Shown here: positions 19,801 through 28,470 of the stretch, piece after piece
Numbering within the stretch: the stretch's first letter is position 1
Layout: every line of letters starts with the position of its first letter
Origin: JACDAE01 sp963717195
GTDB lineage: Bacteria; Chloroflexota; Ktedonobacteria; Ktedonobacterales; Ktedonobacteraceae
Direction: 5' to 3'
NCBI GenBank assembly: GCA_963717195.1
Contig: CAVQVR010000006.1
Location: 496,001-560,000, forward strand
DNA length: 64,000 nt
Translations under genes and position numbers: made by a program
The notes under the pieces: model-generated
What the model was told of the DNA's origin: nothing
Seen by the model: the letters and a program-made list of their open reading frames with translations, nothing else
The model's database searches: none

Positions 19801-21451
19801 GCGAATCGTACTCGATGGTGCTCAGAGCCACATCGCGGATCGCCTGGTGGGTGCCGGCCACCGTGGTGTTGTCTTGCTGGTAGGTGAAATGGATCTGGTT
19901 GCCTTGCGGATCGGTGATCAGATCCAGCAACCAGCTCGAAATCAGGTGCGCTCCCACACTGGCCTGATAGTAGTGCTGCAACGAATTGGGTGTACACCCA
20001 AACTCTTCCATCACCCCATTGGGCTCCCAGACGCGGAAACAGGGCGGTTTGGCACTCATCTGCGGTAAGCTATTGGGTCCGACATAGGCATAGATTTTGG
20101 TGTGCGTTTCGGTGGCCGTATGCCAGAGAATGGGACAGGGATAGGGTGGATTGGTTCCCTTGGCGGCATCACAATACGTGTTGGTCGAATCATCGTAATA
20201 GGTCGAAACGTTGAGATTGGGGGGAATGAGCTCGGAACTGGTGCCATACGGATCACTCAACTCCCAGGTGTTCTCCCAGTTGACGCCTCCGCCACAGGCC
20301 GTGGTCGTACAGCCTGCATAGACGTTATGTTCGGCCCAGTTAATGGAACCCATGCTCAGGTTCCAGCCCTCGCCGACCCAGCCTGCCGCACCTGTGGGGT
20401 TATGCTGGCCGTTGACCCCTTCGCTGCTGTAGGAGAGCGAGACCGGAGGGGTGAGGCCACCGGGTCCAGCCGGAACATCGATGGGCAACTGCGACGTGAG
20501 GCCACCGGCACTCAGATCGACGTTAAAGGGATCAGGCTTGCCAAAGGTGCCGATGGAGACATCGCTCTGCCAGGTCAGCGACGTGCTGGGCGTGCTGATC
20601 AACGGCGTTGCCAGCAAGGTCTGTTGTGTGGTGTTGAGCTGGACCGCCTGAGAGGAGAGGGCTCCAAAGGTGTTGGCAAGAGCCACATTCGCCTTCATCG
20701 ATGCAAATTTGATGCTGCCTTGCGCTGGTCGTGGGCCGTTCTCCACAATGTAAGCATGGTCCAGATTGAGCGCCGCTTCATTCTTGCTGTAGTGATACGT
20801 CACCGTAATGGGTGCGTGCAAACCGTGATTGACCAGCACCCCGTTGGCATCAACCAGTTGAAACAGATACGTTCCCAGCGACAGATGACCGCTACCGCCT
20901 GCATTGGAGCCGGACGGAGGCGCGATCTCGGAGACCTGCAAGTGCAAGGAGCCCCCAGCTTGCAGCAGGTCTTGAGGGCTGATGGCAGTGGCGGGAATGC
21001 TCACCTCCAGGTGTCCATCGCTGCCCAGAAAGTGGGTCGTGGTGTTGGCCTGCAGAGCCAGCGAACCCGCCTTCATAGACAATGGGACGGTGTGGGTGAT
21101 CGGTTGGGGCGTGCCAATGGGAGCTGAGCCCTCTGGTGCCGGGTGAGAGGGTTGTGCCAAAGAGGTCGAACCAGCCGTAGGACTGACCACATTTGGCTTG
21201 GAGGGAGCTCCTTTGAGCACCACGGGTGGACGAACGGCGGCGTAGGCCTGTGGCGTGCTCAAAATCGTGCTCCCCAGATTTAACAGGAGCAAAAGCAACC
21301 CCAGGCTGGCGAACCAGATCACCCGGCGCGTAAGGCGTCGGCGCTGACCTGGAGGACGGACAACCAATGGCGTATCAGGGAAATGGGATGGAGAAGAAAA
21401 GAGACGTGATTGATCTCCAAAATAAGAATCAGATGGATACTGAGAGGACAT
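16757..21451 (-). CDS. Rhs/YD-repeat protein, N-terminal and middle part
   Basis: About 1564 residues. The ATG at 21449-21451 is preferred, with CAAGGAG eight bases upstream; a weaker ATG lies at 21484. A basic stretch (RRRLTRRVIW) and a membrane or signal segment (FASLGLLLLLLNLGSTIL) place the rest outside the cell. Next comes a beta-rich region, a SpvB/TcB-like start (PAGPGGLTPPVSLSYSSEG) typical of Rhs shell proteins, and then YD repeats (SYTYDLLGRMTSQT). The frame stops at 16757 in the middle of the repeat domain (DPNSAHDKFD). The YD repeats continue at once in the next frame, so this and the preceding entry are two halves of one gene of about 2450 codons. The break could be a mutation, a sequencing error or, less likely, programmed shifting. 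Confidence 0.8.
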   Translation of the reverse strand: MSSQYPSDSYFGDQSRLFSSPSHFPDTPLVVRPPGQRRRLTRRVIWFASLGLLLLLLNLGSTILSTPQAYAAVRPPVVLKGAPSKPNVVSPTAGSTSLAQPSHPAPEGSAPIGTPQPITHTVPLSMKAGSLALQANTTTHFLGSDGHLEVSIPATAISPQDLLQAGGSLHLQVSEIAPPSGSNAGGSGHLSLGTYLFQLVDANGVLVNHGLHAPITVTYHYSKNEAALNLDHAYIVENGPRPAQGSIKFASMKANVALANTFGALSSQAVQLNTTQQTLLATPLISTPSTSLTWQSDVSIGTFGKPDPFNVDLSAGGLTSQLPIDVPAGPGGLTPPVSLSYSSEGVNGQHNPTGAAGWVGEGWNLSMGSINWAEHNVYAGCTTTACGGGVNWENTWELSDPYGTSSELIPPNLNVSTYYDDSTNTYCDAAKGTNPPYPCPILWHTATETHTKIYAYVGPNSLPQMSAKPPCFRVWEPNGVMEEFGCTPNSLQHYYQASVGAHLISSWLLDLITDPQGNQIHFTYQQDNTTVAGTHQAIRDVALSTIEYDSPNCHNAQTMCTGANWNPLVRLSFQANHAPRLSGVVPTGCNTGANLRCDDPLDLSSSGGIAAPEVQSTFVLNDILVQVRTSSAASWNTLHDYRLGYEESGPTTITDPSSGKAESAAGMLDLTSFQQGGTAGANALMYSGLDESATRSYAYMKVFDLSSKNVVVGPNTTLSYWIYPQSKATNGSVSGNNSTCVAVDMIFTDGSDLRDAGAVDQSGNPLRPAQQCGHLTMDQWNLVTSDIGAAVNGRTISKIDIAYDQGPNTGGYRGYVDDISLSNPGNTTPLFRSSLESGDPQPTWTDTVDSGPEAGAGNSNSVGGICCGLTAPQLGVRAEVVHADSAALPMRTFTYTSRTNYYEDDQFTANSSGITKCGPSWNTGNGSGCLLWSQSYANNSRFLASASNGQGLAQTFAWSVARSNTHGVPGGGANNADPLYCNAHQSGYPCNEADDQSWSHVVLTQTDDTTVRLTQNGQGGTQASTPIKSTTDYGYQLSYPLASQQCKDCVAGFYWGNQNDSDYLSYYNNKFMGFAQATVALPSGAKEVHKYYATQGIGIYDTSQVTCFATSPCHASPWWNLNNAAHGHEYDVSYYDTDGTTLLKHTANTYKALCPPAGVAPTPASTDAGKTYTWDGNLVSELDHNNPAAVCDIEETQSVSQISDGGSNTVSTTTTPVYDNYGRVTQTTTTSNGGTPNKVVKNTSYVWNDGITATRTSATGTYIIDTPAFSDTEDGSGNRLACSYTSYDGQSYITGQTNKLTSGKATTGTLYTDCGTASNSYTPSGPITTSPTYDAYGNLIATNDADANAGIAGHKGCSIGATQYTGCTTYDSTFATLETASTNTLNQTSSTSYGSGAFGGYGLWPVSDKGIDGQTTSYTYDLLGRMTSQTLPGESSGNTTQNWTFTDWCTGTATQAPCVEVDETDRLDSSTTITTRAFYDGEGHLVEKRAPGPSNQDVVTYVYYDASGRQIFKSNSYFVAPYAGVSGPAAYSIPDSTQPGTSTAYPNLLQTSATDPNSAHDKFD

Positions 21452-21484
21452 AGGGTCTACTCCTTGAGACAATTTTTCAAACAT

Positions 21485-21966
21485 TTTTATAAAAAAAGGA
21501 TGCTACATCAGAAGTGGGGATTTCAAAGGGTCCCCGCAGGACTGACATACCTATCCAGTAGTATTCTCTCAAGAATGAAAATGTGCTTTACCTGCTAGAG
21601 CATAGAAGGAGCAAAGGATAAGCGTTCTCTGAATGAAAATAAGCGCTACAGTGATTATACCTGCCCTTATGTTTGTTCGTCAAGAGCAAAAGATGAAATG
21701 GTAGAGCACGTCTACAGAATTTCGTTTGGTGAGGAAGAACTGCTTTCTTTCGCGTGAAACATAATGACATGTGTAGAAACACAGAGAATAACCATGATAC
21801 AATTTGATACACGCATCTCTTTCAATATCAGGCTCCCCACCCTTCCAGGGGAAAACACTGAGACCTGGCAAGGGACGCAGGCAAGCTGCATTAGTTGATA
21901 CGAAATCATTTGGCGAGACGAAACCAGGGTAGGTGCGCGAATATTTCGCGCCTGTCAGTTTCTATT
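21485..21966. other. Intergenic region upstream of the Rhs gene
   Basis: It lies between the minus-strand kinase fragment end (21967) and the Rhs start. Small reading frames here lack ribosome binding sites and domain similarity. A perfect inverted repeat, GCGCGAA-TAT-TTCGCGC, is at 21935-21951, about 16 bases past the kinase stop, and may help end that transcript. The rest is the likely promoter region of the Rhs gene, although no clear -35/-10 pair was identified. Confidence 0.45.
21935..21951. terminator. Short GC-rich hairpin after the kinase gene
   Basis: GCGCGAA and TTCGCGC are perfect complements around TAT, beginning 16 bases past the stop codon of the minus-strand kinase fragment. 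No T-run follows, so a terminator role is tentative. A palindromic binding site is the alternative. Confidence 0.35.
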
Positions 21967-22551
21967 TCACAGGCTCGTCCAGCCAGCGAGCAGCAACTGT
22001 GTCCCATCACTAATCAATGCGAACTTTGTTGGAGGTCCGCCGCTCATTGAACCATAATACATCGAGTATGTATTCGTATTCGGGTCAATCTCCTGGAGAG
22101 CGTACATACTCCCATCAAGAGAGACATTGGACCATGCATATTGCGAGAACTGACAGAGCGATTGCCCACCTTGCGTGTCGGTAGTCAGACGTGTCAGCTC
22201 CGTGCCATCGGTGCTCATTTCCCATAAACCATTCTGACTTGTATCGCTGCCAGAATCTTCGACGAGGAGCAATAGTAGTGTGGGGCGAACTGCACGTAGC
22301 ACGGTTACGGCATGTGGCAATGTCTGTATCGTTTTAGTCGGACCACCAGTTACCGCTTCACTGGTGATTTTCGTAGGGCCGGTGGGCATACTCAGACCGC
22401 CTCCGGCTGAAGGAGCAAGTTGGCAAGAGCTGATGAGCAGTTGGCTCGAAATCGTAGGTGCTATCAAAACTGCCGCAGGGTTGGAGGCCCGGAACGACCT
22501 TTTGCAGATCCTTATAGCTCTGGTTAGCCCCATTCTTGATGTCGAGAACAT
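21967..22551 (-). CDS. C-terminal fragment of the Ser/Thr kinase extracellular PD40/WD40-like domain
   Basis: This frame carries on where the kinase frame loses homology. Real sequence starts at about QLLISSCQLAPSAGGGLSM and ends DGTQLLLAGWTSL at 21967. It contains beta-propeller style repeats (GLWEMSTDGTELTRLTTDTQ; SNVSLDGSMYALQEIDPNTN) like those earlier in the kinase ectodomain (GQWVLFVARTNGQSELRMVR). The first roughly 40 codons overlap the kinase frame and are not expected to be translated as such. It is probably the tail of one protein, split by a single-base shift near 22440. Confidence 0.65.
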   Translation of the reverse strand: MFSTSRMGLTRAIRICKRSFRASNPAAVLIAPTISSQLLISSCQLAPSAGGGLSMPTGPTKITSEAVTGGPTKTIQTLPHAVTVLRAVRPTLLLLLVEDSGSDTSQNGLWEMSTDGTELTRLTTDTQGGQSLCQFSQYAWSNVSLDGSMYALQEIDPNTNTYSMYYGSMSGGPPTKFALISDGTQLLLAGWTSL

Positions 22552-24469
22552 AGAGGCCTTGCGGACCGCCGTCTGAATTGGGAATGAAGCTGGTCATATA
22601 GATATGGGTATTGTCAAGCCAGGTGCGGGGAGTATAAGCCAGCGTCGATTGAGGTTTCAGTTCCACCTGGACATTCCCGGTAGTGACGTCCAACAAATAC
22701 GTTGTAGGCATACCGATGCCTGGACTCACATTGAAAACAACCGTCCTTTGATCAAAGGACCACTGGCTATTGCTGATCGTTCCGTTGGTAGAGGCACAGT
22801 AGAGCGTCTGTAGCCCCTGGCCGTCTACACGCACCATGCGTAACTCACTCTGCCCATTGGTCCTGGCAACAAAAAGCACCCACTGACCATCCTGTGAAAC
22901 CTGGGCTTCGCCGATAGAAGTTCCGGCCATTTTGCTAATCTCGACGCCTTGTGCGATGTCAGGATTGGCTTCGTGTCGTTTGATGGTGCCATAGGTTGGA
23001 TTATCAGGCGTGCCTTCATTGACGATATAGACGACATTTGGATGACTTCCCAATACCAACGGAGCCGTAATTGCCGCCCGCGCCTGACCTGACGGTGGGC
23101 AATTTGTCTGTGTTGGTGGGACAGGCTGCGTATTGCCAACAACAGGTGTTGTGTTACCCTTATCGACCGGAGTGATTCCTGTCGTAGCCAGATTGATTTG
23201 AGGAGTTCTGGTTGCCTGTGGAGATGGCATATGTCCCTGGGCATACAAAACGCCGCTCAGACTTGCAATCAAGGCAAGAATTATCAGGATAAGCGCAACG
23301 ACAAGTGGCCTGGCTGAGCGTGCATGCCGGGTTGGTACAGGAACCTGGGGTATATATGATAGCGGAGCCGGGTAAGAGGTAGGACCGGGTATCATCTGTC
23401 CTGGAGGAGGCACACGAGTCGCTGGATGCGCCTCAGACTGCGTTGCGGAAGATGGCATCACGGGCGTAGATTGTGGTACGTGCAGGCGCATGGGGGATAT
23501 CTGTTTATTTTCACGGTTGCTCTCTCTATCAGGCGTTACAGAAAGTGGAGCAGATGGAGCGGATGGGATGATTGTTGTTGCATCAGTGCTGCTATTTAGT
23601 GCTAGAGTCGAAGATTCCCTGATAGCCTGTAATAATGCTTGTCGCAAATCATCAGGACGTTGATAACGTTGGGCAGGGTCTTTGCGCAGCGCTTTCAGTA
23701 CAACAAACTCCAGCTCCGGCGAAACCTGTGCATTGATTTCGCGTAATGGGCGCGGTTGCTCATACATATGTTTTACAAGCACACCAATAGAATTATCGGC
23801 ATCAAAGAGGCGGCTTCCAGTCAGCATTTCATAGAGCACAACGCCTATAGCATAGATATCGCTGGCAGGAACGACTTTCCCTTGAATCTGCTCTGGCGCC
23901 ATATAATCGGGAGTTCCCGTCAGTTCCTTAGTAGTGATGCTGGCAGAATCATTAAGGAGAGTAGAGGTCCCGCCTTCCCCTGCAAGCACCTTAACCAATC
24001 CAAAATCAGAAAGCATCAATGTTCCATCGGCTTTGAAGAGCATATTGCCAGGCTTGATATCACGGTGAACGAGATTGCGCTCATGAGCATATTGCAGTGC
24101 GCTCAGTATCTGGTCTATTAGTTGAACCGTTTCCATAGGAGAGATAGCTCCGCGCCTGCGCAGCCAATCGCGCAACGACCCACCAGCCATATGGGGCATG
24201 ACCAGAAAAGCAAGGGTACCTTCTTCGCCATATTCATAAACCGGTAAAATATTTGGATGATCGAGTTGTGCAAGGACGCGTGCTTCCCGCGCAAAACGGC
24301 GCAAGAATTCTTGCGTATCGCCCTCTCGTGGTAGAAATACTTTAATGGCTACATCTCGTTGTAGATGGATATCCTGTGCCAGAAATACTGTCGCCGTCCC
24401 ACCATGGCCCAGTGAACGTAGAATACGATAGTGCCCCAACGTCTGACCGACCATCTCTTCAGGTCGCAT
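22358..24469 (-). CDS. Membrane Ser/Thr protein kinase (PknB type) with PD40-like sensor domain
   Basis: The ATG at 24467-24469 is chosen because GGGAGATAAAGCT precedes it. The N-terminal kinase domain has the glycine loop GHGGTATVF, VAIKV with Lys43, the catalytic loop HRDIKPGN, DFG and APE motifs, so it should be active. A proline-rich juxtamembrane region leads to one transmembrane helix (RPLVVALILIILALIASLSG) and an extracellular region with propeller-like repeats. This layout is common in Chloroflexota and Actinobacteria, where the outer part senses a ligand and the inner part phosphorylates Ser/Thr targets. The frame ends early at 22358 in unrelated basic sequence (SFSRRRSEYAHRP); the proper continuation is in the next frame. 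Confidence 0.85.
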   Translation of the reverse strand: MRPEEMVGQTLGHYRILRSLGHGGTATVFLAQDIHLQRDVAIKVFLPREGDTQEFLRRFAREARVLAQLDHPNILPVYEYGEEGTLAFLVMPHMAGGSLRDWLRRRGAISPMETVQLIDQILSALQYAHERNLVHRDIKPGNMLFKADGTLMLSDFGLVKVLAGEGGTSTLLNDSASITTKELTGTPDYMAPEQIQGKVVPASDIYAIGVVLYEMLTGSRLFDADNSIGVLVKHMYEQPRPLREINAQVSPELEFVVLKALRKDPAQRYQRPDDLRQALLQAIRESSTLALNSSTDATTIIPSAPSAPLSVTPDRESNRENKQISPMRLHVPQSTPVMPSSATQSEAHPATRVPPPGQMIPGPTSYPAPLSYIPQVPVPTRHARSARPLVVALILIILALIASLSGVLYAQGHMPSPQATRTPQINLATTGITPVDKGNTTPVVGNTQPVPPTQTNCPPSGQARAAITAPLVLGSHPNVVYIVNEGTPDNPTYGTIKRHEANPDIAQGVEISKMAGTSIGEAQVSQDGQWVLFVARTNGQSELRMVRVDGQGLQTLYCASTNGTISNSQWSFDQRTVVFNVSPGIGMPTTYLLDVTTGNVQVELKPQSTLAYTPRTWLDNTHIYMTSFIPNSDGGPQGLYVLDIKNGANQSYKDLQKVVPGLQPCGSFDSTYDFEPTAHQLLPTCSFSRRRSEYAHRPYENHQ

Positions 24470-24670
24470 AGCTTTATCTCCCGCGCATGTAGAATAAATC
24501 TTAATGAGCACATTTTATACAGAAATTCAGCTTCTCTTGCGAGTATCTGGAATCCAGGGTTCACAGTAGTATATATTATTGTTTAGTATAACTTCTATAG
24601 AGATAAACGTAGTAGTCTTCCGTTTGTATAAGGGCGTAGTATATTTCTCTCCTGGGCGCGATAAACCTGG

Positions 24671-25129
24671 TCACGACGCCTGATGAATTCCATCGTTTGC
24701 GGTTTGCTGGGCTGTATTTGTTGGCTCCAGGTTAACGACGATAGGTTCCTGCGAATTGCGCACAATCACCCATCGCGCAGGAGTATCACCAGGATTGATC
24801 TCTTGATGCGGCACAAAGGGCGGCACATAGATAAAATCGCCTGGCTCAACGCTTTCTTCAAATTCCAGGGAAGCGCCCCAGCGAATTTTTCCGCTCCCTG
24901 ATACTACGTAAATAACCGTCTCGAGTTCACCATGATGGTGCTTTCCACTGGCAACGTGCGGCGCTACGACCGTGACGCCAGCCCAGATACCCTGTGATCC
25001 CGCCAGTTCACGCGAGACGGCGGCAACACGCTGCATACCGGGTGTTTGTGGGGTATTCGCATCGAATTGACCTGGCTTAATAACTCGCACGGGCTGCCAT
25101 ACTGGTTGCTCTGGTTGATGCGTACTCAT
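24671..25129 (-). CDS. Cupin-domain protein
   Basis: A 152-residue single-domain cupin. Metal-binding motif 1 is GKHHHGELETVIYVVSGSG and motif 2 is around PPFVPHQEINPGDTPARW, giving the expected His, His, Glu, His set. The start has a clear AAAAGGAGTTTCTC site. Cupins of this size bind a small organic ligand or act as dioxygenases or isomerases; none can be named. It is transcribed towards the kinase gene with a 200-base gap and is divergent from the ThiS/MoaD-like gene. Confidence 0.8.
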   Translation of the reverse strand: MSTHQPEQPVWQPVRVIKPGQFDANTPQTPGMQRVAAVSRELAGSQGIWAGVTVVAPHVASGKHHHGELETVIYVVSGSGKIRWGASLEFEESVEPGDFIYVPPFVPHQEINPGDTPARWVIVRNSQEPIVVNLEPTNTAQQTANDGIHQAS

Positions 25130-25324
25130 GAGAAACTCCTTTTCTATGATTTCTGTTGGGTGACAGCGATGAGATTATTTTGTACCTTTCCCAATTATAC
25201 ACAGATACAGGGAGAAATGCGTGCAATAAAAAAGAGCAAGATCAAAGAAGTTTTTCCTATCTGTACCATGTATACTTTCCCTGGGAGTATTTCTCAAAAA
25301 CAGGCAGAGGTATCAGAAAGACTT

Positions 25325-25609
25325 ATGGACACACCAACAATCACTGTTTCCTTCCCTCCTGCTCTCCGTCCTCGCGTCGGAGGTCAGAAGAAGGTGACAA
25401 CGACAGGAAGCACCATTCGCGAAATTATCGAGACACTTGACCAGCGCTTTCCCGGCCTATCTTTCAATCTTTGCTACGAAACAGGGCAATTACGACCTTA
25501 CGTGAACATCTTTCTTGAACGTGAAAATATTCGCTACCTCCAGGGGCTCGATACTCCGGTCCCTCCCGGCGCGACTCTCGCTATCCTGCCGTCTGTAGCT
25601 GGCGGTTAA
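25325..25609 (+). CDS. ThiS/MoaD-like ubiquitin-fold sulfur carrier protein
   Basis: A 94-residue beta-grasp protein from the ATG at 25325 (MDTPTITVSFPPALR) ending in the diagnostic ILPSVAGG. In ThiS and MoaD the terminal glycine is adenylated and thiocarboxylated for sulfur transfer. Family features include TTTGSTIREIIETLDQRFPG and the ILPSVAGG tail. A longer start at 25268 is possible but has no better binding site. It ends 21 bases before the BNR-repeat gene and probably shares an operon with it. No molybdopterin or thiamin enzymes are adjacent, so the acceptor pathway is unknown. Confidence 0.8.
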   Translation: MDTPTITVSFPPALRPRVGGQKKVTTTGSTIREIIETLDQRFPGLSFNLCYETGQLRPYVNIFLERENIRYLQGLDTPVPPGATLAILPSVAGG

Positions 25610-25630
25610 CATTATTAAAGGAGAAAATAT

Positions 25631-26734
25631 ATGTCTCATCATGGGTATACTCAGGGATGCGTGCTTCTCACCATTGGAACGAAAAAAGGCCTGTTTCTCC
25701 TGTCATCAGAAGATCGACAGTCCTGGGACATCAAAGGTCCGCTGCTGAAGGGGCATCGTATCTATAACGCCATCCTCGACCCACGCAATCATTACCGCCT
25801 CTTTGCAGCCGATAATGGAGATTTCTTTGGTTCGTTCCTGCGCTACAGCGATGACTTTGGCGAGACATGGCTTGAACCAGAACATGGGCTGCAATTTCCA
25901 CAGGAGAGCGGAGAGAAACTCAATGCAATCTGGCTGATTGAACCTGGACGTGCCACGGAGCCCAACGTTCTCTACGCAGGAGTCGATCCTGCCAGCCTCT
26001 GGACCAGTACCGATGGTGGCCTCAACTGGGAACTGAACGAAGGACTGGCAACTCATCCTACCCGCGAACGCTGGGAACCAGGAGGCGCGGGCCTGTGTCT
26101 GCACACAATCCTCCCCGATCCTTCCAACGCTTCCAGAATGTGGGTTGCCATCTCCGCTGTAGGCTGCCTGCGCAGTGATGATGCAGGGAAAAGCTGGACA
26201 TTTGTCAATAAAAACGTCCGCACCGATTTTCTGCCCACAACCTATGCGGAATTCGGACAGTGTGTTCATCACGTAATACAACATCCAACCAAACCAGGGG
26301 TGTTATATCAACAAAATCATTGCGGAATCTATAAGAGTCTCAATGCAGGAGATGATCGGGTAGATATCCGGCAGAACCTGCCTTCCGATTTTGGTTTTCC
26401 GATAGCATTAGACCCGCATCATCCGGAAACGCTTTATGTCGTGGTTGAGGATACGGAGACGCGTCAGAACTTTGGCTCACAATTCACGGTCTACCGCAGC
26501 GAGAACGCGGGAGAACAATGGGAGCCACTCACACAGGGATTGCCTGGAGGTACCGGTGTAGGTTTAGGCGTGCTTCGGCAGGCGCTCTGTACCGATACGA
26601 AAGATCCTTGTGGCGTATATGTTGGCACCACTACAGGGCAGATCTTTGCCAGCGCTGATCGTGGCGAGCATTGGCAACTTATCGCAGATTATATGCCACA
26701 AATCTTTTCGTTGACAGCGACTATCTTCGAATAG
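25631..26734 (+). CDS. BNR/sialidase-fold beta-propeller protein
   Basis: A 367-residue cytoplasmic propeller with repeated Asp-box-like motifs (YSDDFGETW, STDGGLNWE, SDDAGKSWTF, SENAGEQWEPL, SADRGEHWQL). The start has TAAAGGAGAAAATAT. There is no signal peptide, which argues against a secreted sialidase. Proteins of this type often sit next to a ThiS/MoaD-like gene, as here, but their activity is not established. It converges with the gamma-glutamyltransferase gene 27 bases downstream. Confidence 0.8.
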   Translation: MSHHGYTQGCVLLTIGTKKGLFLLSSEDRQSWDIKGPLLKGHRIYNAILDPRNHYRLFAADNGDFFGSFLRYSDDFGETWLEPEHGLQFPQESGEKLNAIWLIEPGRATEPNVLYAGVDPASLWTSTDGGLNWELNEGLATHPTRERWEPGGAGLCLHTILPDPSNASRMWVAISAVGCLRSDDAGKSWTFVNKNVRTDFLPTTYAEFGQCVHHVIQHPTKPGVLYQQNHCGIYKSLNAGDDRVDIRQNLPSDFGFPIALDPHHPETLYVVVEDTETRQNFGSQFTVYRSENAGEQWEPLTQGLPGGTGVGLGVLRQALCTDTKDPCGVYVGTTTGQIFASADRGEHWQLIADYMPQIFSLTATIFE

Positions 26735-26760
26735 GAATTGCATTGCCGAATCAGGGATTG

Positions 26761-28374
26761 TCACCATCCCGCGGCAACCCCCTCGGCACGCGGATCCGAC
26801 CCGCCCTGCATTACACCGCTCTCGGCATCAAAGACGATGCCTTGAGCATATCCCATTGTTGTGAGCCAGTCATCCCCCACCTGAACAACATGGCCCATCA
26901 GGCGTAAAGCTTCCACCGTCTTAGTTGGGAAACGACCCTCTACCAGCAACACCTCTTGATCAGCGGCAGCACCATGTACCCAGCGCGGCATCTCAATCGC
27001 CTGCTGAATATTCAACCCGAAACGCGCCAGAGCAGTATATACCTGCAAATGCGTCTGCGCCTGACCGTCACCGCCCATCGTACCAAAGACTATAGCAGGT
27101 CGCCCATTGCGCAAAGCCATAGAAGGGATCAAGGTATGCAGCGTGCGTTTTGCCGGAGCCAGAGCATTAGTTGCGGCGGGATCGAGCGAAAAATACGCTC
27201 CACGGTTTTGCAGCACAATCCCTGTATCATCTACAACCACTCCACTGCCAAATCCCATATAGTTGCTCTGAATCAGAGAAACAACGTTACCTTCTCTATC
27301 AGCCGTACAGAGATAGACGGTATCACCTGTAAAGCTTCCCTGAGCGACTGAAGATTGCGCTCGCGTCGGATCAATAAGAGCACTTCTCTGATCAAGATAG
27401 TGCGCATCGATCAGCGTGGCAGGGTTTACACGCATATATGCCAGGTCAGTGAGATAAGCAGCACGATCCGCAAATGCCAGTTTCTTTGCCTCTACCTCTA
27501 TATGAACCGTTGCGGGGGCTAGTGGATTATTCCCAATGTCCAGTCGTCGATCCACCATACCAAGCATCTGCAACGCCGTAACTCCCTGTGTATTAGGAGG
27601 CAATTCGTAGATTTCGAGATCGGAGAAAGGGATACTCAGTGGCGTAACCCACTCACTGTGATGCGCAGCAAGATCTTGCCGCGTAATCAAACCACCCTCT
27701 CGGCTAAAAAATGCGGCGATCTGATCCGCAATAGTGCCACGATAAAATGCCTCACTGCCCTCCTTTGCAAGCGTACGTAGAGTATGAGCCAGCGTCGGAA
27801 AGCGCTGAATGGAGCCCACAGGTGGAACAATTCCCCCCGTAATTCCTCCAGGAAGGAAATGTGCACGCCAGGAACGATGGACGCCCGGTAATGTATTGGC
27901 TAGAGTTAAAGCATTATGCAATCCAGGGCCAATGGCAAAACCCTCTTCGGCATACTCAATGGCTGGAACAAGCGCTCTCGCCAACCCCAGACGGCCAAAG
28001 CGTTCAGCCGCTCCCCCCCAACCGTCAGCACAACCAGGAACCGTTACTGAATGAATACCCCGGACTGGCATGGTTGTATACCCCAATTCGGAGTAGCGTT
28101 CAATGGTCGCAGTACCGGCTGAGCGCCCACTCCCATTAAGCCCATAGAGTTTCCCACTTTTCCCTTCATAGATCATCATAAAAATGTCGCCACCCAGTCC
28201 GCAGACAAAAGGGTAGACAACCTGTAGCATAGCGCTGGCCGCAATAGCTGAATCGATAGCATTACCACCCGCTTTGAGAAGATCGAGTCCAGCCTCAGCA
28301 GCCAGGTAGTGAGGTGCAGCTACCAGCCCACGCCGCACCAGTGTTACGGGTCGATGTTGGGAAAATAGAGTCAT
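26761..28374 (-). CDS. Gamma-glutamyltransferase family protein
   Basis: A 537-residue Ntn-hydrolase of the gamma-glutamyltranspeptidase family. The start at 28372-28374 follows GGAGGTGA; earlier ATGs at 28419 and 28389 are weaker. Family features include AAPHYLAAEAGLDLLKAGGN, ASAMLQVVYPFVCGLGGD, the region of the autoprocessing site near GDTVYLCTADREGNVVS, and GTMGGDGQAQTHLQV. The enzyme cleaves or transfers gamma-glutamyl groups, for example from glutathione. No signal peptide is seen at this start, so a cytoplasmic location or a cephalosporin-acylase-like subfamily is possible. Confidence 0.85.
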   Translation of the reverse strand: MTLFSQHRPVTLVRRGLVAAPHYLAAEAGLDLLKAGGNAIDSAIAASAMLQVVYPFVCGLGGDIFMMIYEGKSGKLYGLNGSGRSAGTATIERYSELGYTTMPVRGIHSVTVPGCADGWGGAAERFGRLGLARALVPAIEYAEEGFAIGPGLHNALTLANTLPGVHRSWRAHFLPGGITGGIVPPVGSIQRFPTLAHTLRTLAKEGSEAFYRGTIADQIAAFFSREGGLITRQDLAAHHSEWVTPLSIPFSDLEIYELPPNTQGVTALQMLGMVDRRLDIGNNPLAPATVHIEVEAKKLAFADRAAYLTDLAYMRVNPATLIDAHYLDQRSALIDPTRAQSSVAQGSFTGDTVYLCTADREGNVVSLIQSNYMGFGSGVVVDDTGIVLQNRGAYFSLDPAATNALAPAKRTLHTLIPSMALRNGRPAIVFGTMGGDGQAQTHLQVYTALARFGLNIQQAIEMPRWVHGAAADQEVLLVEGRFPTKTVEALRLMGHVVQVGDDWLTTMGYAQGIVFDAESGVMQGGSDPRAEGVAAGW

Positions 28375-28470
28375 CGGGGTCACCTCCATATGAAACATAT
28401 CGATATGCGGTTTGATCACCGCAATAGAATAGCTTCATGATACAATATTAAACTATTTCAAGGAGAGAAA

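Noticed and set aside
13042..21451. Type VI secretion or other delivery genes for the Rhs toxin
   Set aside because: No VgrG, PAAR, Hcp or similar genes were found; the N-terminal membrane segment suggests Sec-type export instead.
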